From positions 1 through 5,907 of the forward strand of contig JAUNRO010000207.1 of the NCBI GenBank assembly GCA_030544185.1: a stretch of 5,907 bases of DNA. The letters run 5' to 3'. Position numbers and translations under genes: made by a program. Under the pieces are notes generated by a model, which worked only from the letters and a program-made list of their open reading frames with translations, was not told where the DNA came from and ran no database searches. Every line of letters starts with the position of its first letter. Position 1 is the stretch's first letter. The DNA comes from Propionibacteriaceae bacterium. GTDB taxonomy: Bacteria > Actinomycetota > Actinomycetes > Propionibacteriales > Propionibacteriaceae. Below, in pieces: positions 1 through 5,907 of this stretch.

Positions 1-1257
<1,257 letters not shown>

Positions 1258-1261
1258 AGCG

Positions 1262-1768
1262 TCACTGCGGGGCGCTCGCGGGCTTGGACAGGGAGGTGTT
1301 GCGCAGTTGCTGGACCTGATCGAGTCCGACGAGCCCATAGCGGGGGTTGGTCGTCACCGGGATCCGCCCGAACGCCTGGTTGACCTCGCCGGTGCCGATC
1401 TCCTGCTCCAGCGCCATGGTGTTCGCCTCGGCCATCAGCAGCGTTCGCACCTCGGGATCGGCCATGAGCTCAGCCGGGACACCGCCGCGGGCGAGCTGCT
1501 CCTCGGCACGCGCCCGCAGGTCGCTCAGGCCTCGCTCCTCGGCGACCTGCTCGGCGGCGAGCCCCCGCATCTTGATGTTGAGCACGACCGACGGGTGGGC
1601 CTCGAGCGTCTCCGGCAGGCCCTCCATCAGCTGGTTCAGCTCGGTCACCGTGATGCGCTCGCCGCCGACCGTGGCAGCGGTGCTCGCCGTGTTCGCACAT
1701 GCGGTCATGGAACCGGCCAGGGCGATCGCTCCAATCCCCGCCGCGATCCGCATCGTCAGCCGTGTCAT
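1262..1768 (-). CDS. SurA N-terminal domain-like lipoprotein
   Basis: This is a predicted 168-residue exported lipoprotein. Residues 1-23 form a signal peptide (Arg-containing start, hydrophobic stretch 8-20) ending in a lipobox-like MTAC with Cys24, so the mature protein would be anchored to the outer face of the cytoplasmic membrane. The mature start TVGGERITVTELNQL (33-47) resembles the beginning of SurA/trigger-factor-type chaperone domains. A helical, charged middle follows, and NPRYG at 141-145 is a motif I associate with actinobacterial SurA-like proteins. No parvulin peptidyl-prolyl isomerase domain is present, so any role is chaperone-like binding rather than catalysis. The ATG at 1768 is preferred over the GTG at 1774, because AGAGGG lies five bases before the ATG but abuts the GTG. 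It heads a likely operon with mazG, four bases downstream. The lipoprotein call is firm; the SurA relation rests on short motifs. Confidence 0.8.
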   Translation of the reverse strand: MTRLTMRIAAGIGAIALAGSMTACANTASTAATVGGERITVTELNQLMEGLPETLEAHPSVVLNIKMRGLAAEQVAEERGLSDLRARAEEQLARGGVPAELMADPEVRTLLMAEANTMALEQEIGTGEVNQAFGRIPVTTNPRYGLVGLDQVQQLRNTSLSKPASAPQ

Positions 1769-1773
1769 GCTCA

Positions 1774-1779
1774 CCCTCT
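1774..1779 (-). promoter_or_regulatory. Ribosome binding site of the SurA-like lipoprotein gene
   Basis: On the minus strand this reads AGAGGG, five bases before the ATG at 1768. It decides against the in-frame GTG at 1774, which overlaps the site itself. Confidence 0.7.
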
Positions 1780-1812
1780 AATCCGTTCCCGAAACCTGTG
1801 ACTCCGCAGGCG

Positions 1813-1818
1813 ATCCTA
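1813..1818 (-). promoter_or_regulatory. Possible -10 element for the lipoprotein-mazG operon
   Basis: On the minus strand this reads TAGGAT, fitting TAnnnT and located about 45 bases before the ATG at 1768. No good -35 hexamer is visible at the right distance, so this is weak. Confidence 0.3.
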
Positions 1819-1878
1819 GCCGAGCATCCGGCACGTGGACGCAGCCCGGCACGCCCATGGTCTTGCCGAGCACGGGCC

Positions 1879-1884
1879 GATAAT
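1879..1884 (+). promoter_or_regulatory. Possible -10 element for the NADH dehydrogenase gene
   Basis: GATAAT matches five of six bases of TATAAT and lies 55 bases upstream of the ATG at 1940. The only TTG-type hexamer nearby, TTGCCG at 1863-1868, is just 10 bases away and cannot be its partner. If the element is real, the promoter may depend on an activator or a different sigma factor. Confidence 0.35.
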
Positions 1885-1939
1885 GTGCCAGCTCTAGCGG
1901 GCGACGTGCAGTGAGTCACATCGAAGGAGCCGGGGAACC

Positions 1940-3355
1940 ATGGCGCAGCGACACCGGGTGGTCATCATCGGAGGCGGTTTCGGCGGCATCAATGCTGCGC
2001 AGGCGCTCGCCAAAGCCAATGTGGACGTGACGATCGTCGATCGCACCAACCACCACCTGTTCCAGCCGCTGCTCTATCAGGTCGCCGCCGGCATTCTCCC
2101 CGAGGGCCTCATCGCGCCGGCGATCCGACGGGTGGTGCGTGGCCAGCGCAACTGCCAGGTCGCCCTGGCCGAGGTCGAGGACATCGACATCGAGAACAAG
2201 GTCGTGATCGCGCGCGAGCCTGATACCGGTGAGCTGCTGCTCCCCTATGACACGCTGATTCTGGCCGCGGGCGCGACGCACTCCTACTTCGGCAACGAGG
2301 AGAAGTTCGGCGACTTCGCCCCGGGCATGAAGACGATCGAGGACGCCCGCTATCTGCGCGACGGGATCCTGGCCAAATATGAGATGGCCGAGCTCGAGAC
2401 CGATCCGGCGGAGAAGAAGCGCTGGCTGACGTTCGCGATCATCGGCGCCGGTCCGACCGGTGTGGAGCTGGCCGGCCAGATCGCAGAACTCGCCCACGAG
2501 GTGCTCCCGCACGACTATCGCCATATCGACACCACCTCGACCCGCATCCTGCTTCTCGAGGGCGCGCCCTCGGTGCTGCCGCCGTTCGCGCCGAAGCTCC
2601 AGCGGTGGACCCACGACAAGCTCACGAAGATGGGTGTGGAGATCCGCACCAACACCCTGGCCATCGACATGGACCGCGTGTCGATCACGGTCAAGGGCCC
2701 GGACGGCAGGGAGGAGATTATCCCCTGCCGGACCCGGATCTGGGCGGCCGGCGTGCAGGGCTCACCGCTGGCGCGCAGGATCGCGGAGAAGGTCGGCGTC
2801 GAGGTGGACCGAGCCGGGCGGATCCCGGTCGGAGCGGACTGCTCGGTCGCGGGGCGGGACGACGTCTATGCCGTCGGCGACGTGATGACCCACGCCGACC
2901 TGCCGGGCGTCGCCCAGGTCGCGATGCAGCAGGGCAAATATGTCGGAACCCTGATCGCCGACCGGCTCGGGGGCAAGCCGAAGCCCCCGCCGTTCAGATA
3001 CTTCGACAAGGGATCGATGGCGACGATCGGCTACAAGTCCGCGGTCGCCGACTCCTTCGGGATGAAGCTGACCGGCATCCCCGCGTTCGGGGCCTGGGGA
3101 TTCATCCACATCATGTATCTCGTGGGGTGGGGCAACCGGTTCGGCGCCGTCTATACGTGGCTGCGGGCGATGGTGTTCTCCAAGAACCGGGGCCACCGCA
3201 TCATCACCTTCGACGGCGCCCACAACGTCGCCCACCGTGGCGTCGGCGGCCCGGTCGAGAAGCAACGGCTGGGGGTGAATGTCCCGCTCGGCGGCCGCAC
3301 CGCGCTCGATGGCCTGAAGGCGCGCCCCGCGGAAGACCCCCACCCCCCGGCCTAA
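1940..3355 (+). CDS. ndh: Type II NADH:quinone oxidoreductase (NDH-2)
   Basis: This 471-residue flavoprotein oxidises NADH and reduces the membrane quinone (menaquinone in most actinobacteria) without pumping protons, at the inner face of the membrane. The FAD Rossmann motif is at residues 7-16 (VVIIGGGFGG) with the acidic Asp34 ending the second strand. HHLFQPLLYQVAAG is at 38-51. The NAD(H) motif is FAIIGAGPTGVELAG at 165-179, with Glu176 at the family's conserved Glu. The second FAD motif YAVGD is at 310-314, and the quinone-site signature AQVAMQQG at 325-332. The C-terminal stretch at 384-412 is rich in Trp, Phe and Ile and is probably the amphipathic membrane anchor. Length and motifs closely follow mycobacterial Ndh (about 463 residues); the Pro-rich last dozen residues look disordered. 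AAGGAG sits ten bases before the ATG. It diverges from the lipoprotein gene and precedes the exporter by 114 bases. Other flavin disulfide reductases are excluded by the absence of a redox CxxxxC near the N-terminus. Confidence 0.95.
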   Translation: MAQRHRVVIIGGGFGGINAAQALAKANVDVTIVDRTNHHLFQPLLYQVAAGILPEGLIAPAIRRVVRGQRNCQVALAEVEDIDIENKVVIAREPDTGELLLPYDTLILAAGATHSYFGNEEKFGDFAPGMKTIEDARYLRDGILAKYEMAELETDPAEKKRWLTFAIIGAGPTGVELAGQIAELAHEVLPHDYRHIDTTSTRILLLEGAPSVLPPFAPKLQRWTHDKLTKMGVEIRTNTLAIDMDRVSITVKGPDGREEIIPCRTRIWAAGVQGSPLARRIAEKVGVEVDRAGRIPVGADCSVAGRDDVYAVGDVMTHADLPGVAQVAMQQGKYVGTLIADRLGGKPKPPPFRYFDKGSMATIGYKSAVADSFGMKLTGIPAFGAWGFIHIMYLVGWGNRFGAVYTWLRAMVFSKNRGHRIITFDGAHNVAHRGVGGPVEKQRLGVNVPLGGRTALDGLKARPAEDPHPPA

Positions 3356-3394
3356 CGCTCACCGATAGGCGCAGAGGCCCGGAAACGGCGGAGA

Positions 3395-3410
3395 CGATTC
3401 CATCGATTCC
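3395..3410 (+). repeat. Direct repeat CGATTCC x2 upstream of the exporter gene
   Basis: Two exact copies of CGATTCC (3395-3401 and 3404-3410) are separated by AT, giving a 9-base period. They lie immediately upstream of the CTGACA hexamer at 3415-3420, where an activator or repressor site could sit. No regulator gene is adjacent, so no assignment is made. Confidence 0.5.
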
Positions 3411-3414
3411 CCTG

Positions 3415-3440
3415 CTGACAGGTTTAACGAGGGATAGATT
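3415..3440 (+). promoter_or_regulatory. Candidate promoter of the MFS exporter (CTGACA / TAGATT)
   Basis: CTGACA (3415-3420) matches five of six -35 bases and TAGATT (3435-3440) four of six -10 bases. The spacer is only 14 bases, well below the optimum. The region 3415-3450 is noticeably richer in A and T than its surroundings. The short spacer is typical of promoters needing DNA distortion by a regulator, or means the pairing is wrong. The rest of the 3356-3469 gap shows no terminator after ndh, so read-through is also possible. Confidence 0.35.
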
Positions 3441-3456
3441 TCTGGCATCTGAACGC

Positions 3457-3463
3457 AAGGAGG
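3457..3463 (+). promoter_or_regulatory. Strong ribosome binding site of the MFS exporter
   Basis: AAGGAGG is a near-perfect anti-16S match, six bases before the ATG at 3470. It is the strongest such site in the window and fixes the start. Confidence 0.85.
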
Positions 3464-3469
3464 CGCGCG

Positions 3470-4975
3470 ATGTCAGCACCGGTGAAATCTCCGACACCGC
3501 AGGCGTTCATGGGGAACGACAAACTGCTCCTGGGCTTGGTCCTGAGCATCGTGTCCTATTGGTTGTTCGCGATTTCCCTGGGCACGGTCGCGCCCAGAGT
3601 GATGGAGGACCTGAACCCGCCCGGTGCAGCCCAGCTTCTGTCGCCCACGGCGATGAACCTCGCGGTGGCGCTGACGGGTTTGGTGTCCGGTCTGTTCATC
3701 GTCCTGATGGGCGGCTTCGCTGACCGTTATGGCCGCGTCAAGCTGACCCTGATCGGCAACGCGCTCAACATCGTCGGCTGTCTGCTGATCGTCTTCGCGA
3801 CCGGCGGCCTGGCCTCCACGCTGCTGATCGCGGGCCGGGCGATCCAGGGCCTGTCCGCCGCCTGCGTGATGCCGGCGACGATCGCGATGGTCAAGGCCTA
3901 CTGGGACGGCCCGGGCCGCCAGCGCGCGGTCTCGATGTGGTCGATCGGTTCCTTCGGCGGTGCCGGCCTCGCGGCGTTCGTCGGCGGTCTCACCGCGACC
4001 ACGCTGAACTGGCGCTGGATCTTCATCTTCTCGATGATCGTGTCGGTCGTCGCTGCGCTGCTCGTGTGGGGCACCCCCGAGAGCAAGGTCGAGCAGCAGG
4101 GCGCCCGCCGGCGCTTCGACATCGGCGGCCTGCTCATCTTCCTGGTCATGATGCTCGGGCTCATGATGGTGCTCACCTTCGGCGGCAAGAGCGAGGCCTT
4201 CGCCTGGACTTCACCGCTGAGCCTGGCCATGGTCGCGGTCTTCGTGGTCGGCCTGATCGTGTTCGTCCTGGTCGAGCGCGGGCGCGACAATGCGTTCATC
4301 GACTTCCGGTTGTTCAAGAACATGAACTTCACCGGCACGGTCGCGGCCAACTTCGCCCTGAACAGCACCCTCGGTCTCCTGATCGTCTCCCAGCAGCTCC
4401 TCGGGCGCGACGATCGACTCGACACGCTGCGGGCGGGTGCGCTGACGCTCGGCTATCAGCTCATGGTCATCCTGTTCATCCGTGCGGGCGAGAAGCTGCT
4501 CCAGCGCTACGGTCCGCGCAAGCCGATGATCTGGGGTTCGCTGCTGGTCGCGCTCGCCGCCGCGATGCTGATGCTGACGAACCTGAGGCTGATCCCGACC
4601 TATATGGTGCTGGCCGTCGTGGCGTACGCCCTGTTTGGTCTCGGCCTGGCGTTCTTCGCCACTCCCGCCACCGACGCCTGCCTGACGAGCCTCCCGCCGG
4701 AGCAGGCCGGTTCCGGCATGGGCATCTTCAAGATGGCCTCGTCCCTCGGTGGCTCCATCGGCACGGCCGTGGCGCTGTCGCTCTTCTTGGGCTTCCAGCA
4801 AGGGACTTCCGGCAACTTCGTCGGAGATGTTCTGGAGATGACGGGCCGTCAGGACAACGTGGCCATCCGTCAGGCCGCCGCGATCGCCATCGGTGCGATG
4901 CTCGTCTTCGCGCTCATCTCCGCTCTCGTCGCCGCGGTCGCGGTGCCCAAGGGCAAGAAGGCAGCCGAAGCCTGA
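3470..4975 (+). CDS. MFS drug-type exporter, 14 membrane helices (NorB-like, DHA2 family)
   Basis: This 501-residue transporter is predicted to expel small molecules by proton antiport at the cytoplasmic membrane. About 14 hydrophobic segments are visible, near residues 19-39, 63-82, 92-110, 115-140, 158-175, 183-201, 217-238, 250-268, 287-309, 325-340, 353-370, 375-398, 420-441 and 471-492. The MFS motif A reads GGFADRYGRVK at 81-91, between helices 2 and 3. RAIQGLSAACVMPAT (123-137) and QRAVSMWSIGS (151-161), plus GEKLLQRYGPRKPM (340-353), strongly recall Staphylococcus aureus NorB, a quinolone and multidrug exporter. The antiporter motif C proline in helix 5 is absent, as I remember it also being in NorB. 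It is some 35-40 residues longer than NorB, partly from a polar loop at 442-468. The substrate cannot be read from sequence. It follows ndh and converges on the small membrane protein gene. Confidence 0.88.
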   Translation: MSAPVKSPTPQAFMGNDKLLLGLVLSIVSYWLFAISLGTVAPRVMEDLNPPGAAQLLSPTAMNLAVALTGLVSGLFIVLMGGFADRYGRVKLTLIGNALNIVGCLLIVFATGGLASTLLIAGRAIQGLSAACVMPATIAMVKAYWDGPGRQRAVSMWSIGSFGGAGLAAFVGGLTATTLNWRWIFIFSMIVSVVAALLVWGTPESKVEQQGARRRFDIGGLLIFLVMMLGLMMVLTFGGKSEAFAWTSPLSLAMVAVFVVGLIVFVLVERGRDNAFIDFRLFKNMNFTGTVAANFALNSTLGLLIVSQQLLGRDDRLDTLRAGALTLGYQLMVILFIRAGEKLLQRYGPRKPMIWGSLLVALAAAMLMLTNLRLIPTYMVLAVVAYALFGLGLAFFATPATDACLTSLPPEQAGSGMGIFKMASSLGGSIGTAVALSLFLGFQQGTSGNFVGDVLEMTGRQDNVAIRQAAAIAIGAMLVFALISALVAAVAVPKGKKAAEA

Positions 4976-4998
4976 TCCGGACCGGATGCGCTCAGCGC
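4975..4998. repeat. Two adjacent short palindromes at the convergent gene junction
   Basis: ATCCGG-A-CCGGAT (4975-4987) overlaps the last base of the exporter stop codon. It is followed directly by GCGCT-C-AGCGC (4988-4998), which covers the stop codon of the opposite-strand small gene (4992-4994). The 16-base gap between the two genes leaves no room for a normal terminator. The stems are five or six base pairs with minimal loops and no U-tract, so a terminator role is doubtful. Confidence 0.45.
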
Positions 4999-5240
4999 CC
5001 CGGACCTTCGGTGAGATAGCGCGCGAGGATCCCGGCCGCGATCAGGGCGATCCCCAGGTAATGCGCGGTCACCTGGAGCCAGGCGAGGAAACTGAACAGC
5101 CCCATCGGCAGGTTGGCGATCCATAGCGAAGTCTGCTGACCGCTCAGCATGGTGATGATGATCTGGAGGACGCCGGCGCCCAGGATCGCCATGATGCCCA
5201 CGAAGAACATCGTGGCCGGTTTCATGCGGGGCGGGGTCAT
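4992..5240 (-). CDS. Small membrane protein of unknown function (82 residues)
   Basis: I do not recognise this gene. The product has a short basic start (MTPPRMKPA), a clear membrane helix at residues 11-32 (FFVGIMAILGAGVLQIIITM), a less polar loop, and hydrophobic segments at about 46-60 and 63-77. That predicts two or three helices, with the C-terminal end (RYLTEGPGR) charged. The ATG at 5240 is chosen because AAGGAG lies five bases upstream; the longer frame from 5270 would put that site inside the gene. It is co-directional with mfd, 46 bases downstream of it, and so possibly co-transcribed. It converges tail to tail with the exporter. Third positions are G/C-rich like those of its neighbours, which supports real coding. 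No enzyme motif is visible. Confidence 0.75.
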   Translation of the reverse strand: MTPPRMKPATMFFVGIMAILGAGVLQIIITMLSGQQTSLWIANLPMGLFSFLAWLQVTAHYLGIALIAAGILARYLTEGPGR

Positions 5241-5245
5241 CGTGG

Positions 5246-5251
5246 CTCCTT
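5246..5251 (-). promoter_or_regulatory. Ribosome binding site of the small membrane protein
   Basis: On the minus strand this reads AAGGAG, five bases before the ATG at 5240. It selects this start over the in-frame codon at 5270. Confidence 0.8.
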
Positions 5252-5286
5252 GCAGGCTCAGGTGCGCCACACGATAGCGATCCGGG

Positions 5287-5907
5287 CTAGCCCACCGGCA
5301 CGGGCTGGGGCGCGAAGATCTGCTCGACTACCTCGGCGCACCCCGCGAGGAGTTCGGTGTCCGTGGGCGGCTGCCCCCCGATCACAGCCGCCTGGGGCCG
5401 GGGCACGAGGATGAAGTTCGGCTTCAGGACCGCCCGTGGATGCAGCCGCTGCAGCCGCAGCTTCCGCGACTCCGGCAGCTCATAGGGCCCGAATCGCACG
5501 AAGTTGCCCTGCAGCACGACCTCGGTCAGGCCCGCCGCGCGCGCAGCATTGCGGAAGCGCGCCACCGCCAACAGCGTCTCGACCGTCGGCGGCAGCGCCC
5601 CATAGCGGTCGAGGAGTTCCGCCCGGACCTCGGCGAGGTCCTCCTCGCTGCGGACCTCGGCCAGCCGCTTGTACATCTCCAGGCGCAGCCGTTCCGAGGA
5701 CACATAGTCGCTCGGCAGGTGCGCCTCGACCGGCAGTTCGACCCGCATCTCCGCCTCCACATCCGGCTCAGTGCCGTCGCTGCGGAAGTCGGCGACGGCC
5801 TCCCCCACCAGCCGGATATAGAGATCGAAACCGACATCGGCGATGTGGCCCGACTGCTCCCCGCCCAGCAGGTTGCCGGCGCCGCGGATCTCCAGGTCCT
5901 TCATCGC
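5287..5907 (-). CDS. mfd: Transcription-repair coupling factor Mfd, C-terminal part; runs off the right edge
   Basis: Mfd is a DNA translocase that displaces RNA polymerase stalled at lesions and recruits UvrA for nucleotide excision repair. The window holds the last 206 residues, open through the right edge. The visible start, AMKDLEIRGAGNLLGGEQSG (1-20), is the conserved end of the RecG-like translocase module, with the Arg and Gly-rich stretch of the TRG region. It is followed by GFDLYIRLVGEAV (26-38). From about residue 62 the C-terminal D7 domain begins (EMRVELPVEAHLP, then SSERLRLEMYKRL at 70-82, DRYGALPPTVETLL at 110-123). D7 packs on the UvrA-binding module and keeps it masked. The tail from about 180 is Pro/Ala-rich and variable. 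The stop is TAG at 5289-5287, inside the palindrome GGGCTAGCCC. Identity is firm; most of the protein lies outside. Confidence 0.96.
   Translation of the reverse strand, partial: AMKDLEIRGAGNLLGGEQSGHIADVGFDLYIRLVGEAVADFRSDGTEPDVEAEMRVELPVEAHLPSDYVSSERLRLEMYKRLAEVRSEEDLAEVRAELLDRYGALPPTVETLLAVARFRNAARAAGLTEVVLQGNFVRFGPYELPESRKLRLQRLHPRAVLKPNFILVPRPQAAVIGGQPPTDTELLAGCAEVVEQIFAPQPVPVG

Larger units (their letters stand above)
1797..1920. repeat. 8-bp inverted repeat framing the divergent promoter region
   Basis: TGTGACTC at 1797-1804 is repeated in inverted orientation as GAGTCACA at 1913-1920. The arms sit just upstream of the lipoprotein and NADH dehydrogenase starts respectively, 108 bases apart. 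The right arm also forms a local palindrome, GTGA-G-TCAC (1911-1919). This could be a pair of sites for one regulator, but an 8-base match in a gap of this size is not improbable by chance. Confidence 0.3.

Noticed and set aside
1863..1884. TTGCCG plus GATAAT as a complete promoter for ndh
   Set aside because: The spacing between the hexamers is only 10 bases, too short; only the -10 part is kept as a weak candidate.
1911..1920. A Rex (NADH-sensing repressor) operator upstream of ndh
   Set aside because: Rex sites have TGTGA and TCACA halves separated by several bases; here the halves are fused around one base and the flanks do not match.
1916..2614. A minus-strand frame opposite the first half of ndh
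   Set aside because: It is antisense to the conserved FAD and NAD motifs of ndh and has no recognisable family features.
3356..3394. An intrinsic terminator after ndh
   Set aside because: Only three-base stems such as CCG-GAAA-CGG can be drawn and there is no U-tract.
2605..3723. A plus-strand frame overlapping ndh and the exporter start
   Set aside because: It overlaps two certain genes in another frame and its product is an Arg/Gly/Pro-rich shadow without motifs.
4370..4440. A local frameshift in the exporter around residues 307-322
   Set aside because: The stretch SQQLLGRDDRLDTLRAG looks unusually polar, but its length matches NorB as I recall it and the frame continues into conserved GEKLLQ, so divergence is more likely.
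3937..5019. A plus-strand frame inside the exporter gene
   Set aside because: It is an out-of-frame shadow of the exporter with Arg/His-rich composition and no ribosome site.
5284..5293. Palindrome GGGCTAGCCC over the mfd stop codon as a terminator
   Set aside because: The stem is four to five bases with no workable loop and no following T-tract; it is probably coincidental.

Overview
The window reads as chromosomal DNA from a high-GC actinobacterium. The evidence is strongly GC-biased third codon positions, GTG starts on eno and mazG, a mycobacterial-type NDH-2, and a minus-strand mfd / SurA-like lipoprotein / mazG / eno gene set that is familiar from Actinobacteria. The SurA-like lipoprotein next to mazG makes me lean towards Propionibacteriales, but that placement is an inference from memory, not from a search.

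Layout, left to right. Positions 1-475 hold the first 158 codons of enolase (minus strand, running off the left edge), preceded by a 158-base leader with a plausible promoter. Positions 634-1257 are mazG (minus) and 1262-1768 a small SurA-like lipoprotein (minus); the two are separated by 4 bases and probably translationally coupled. Positions 1769-1939 form a divergent promoter region. Positions 1940-3355 are a type II NADH dehydrogenase (plus). A 114-base spacer with a short direct repeat and a possible promoter follows. Positions 3470-4975 are a 14-helix MFS exporter of the NorB/DHA2 type (plus). It converges, with a 16-base gap, on an 82-residue membrane protein (4992-5240, minus), which lies 46 bases downstream of the C-terminal part of mfd (5287 to the right edge, minus).

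The minus-strand genes are housekeeping: transcription-coupled repair (Mfd), nucleotide-pool cleaning (MazG), an envelope lipoprotein and glycolysis (Eno). The two plus-strand genes look like an insert into this set: a non-proton-pumping NADH:quinone oxidoreductase feeding the respiratory chain and a proton-driven exporter. Both act at the cytoplasmic membrane, but nothing in the sequence proves a joint function.

I found no RNA genes, insertion sequences, CRISPR arrays or convincing intrinsic terminators, and no evidence of a new multi-gene system. The points worth a second look are the degenerate second half of MazG, coupling of mazG to the lipoprotein gene, the gene-order interruption, an unidentified small membrane protein beside mfd, small repeats in the intergenic regions, and a Tyr codon preference (TAT over TAC) that runs against the GC bias.
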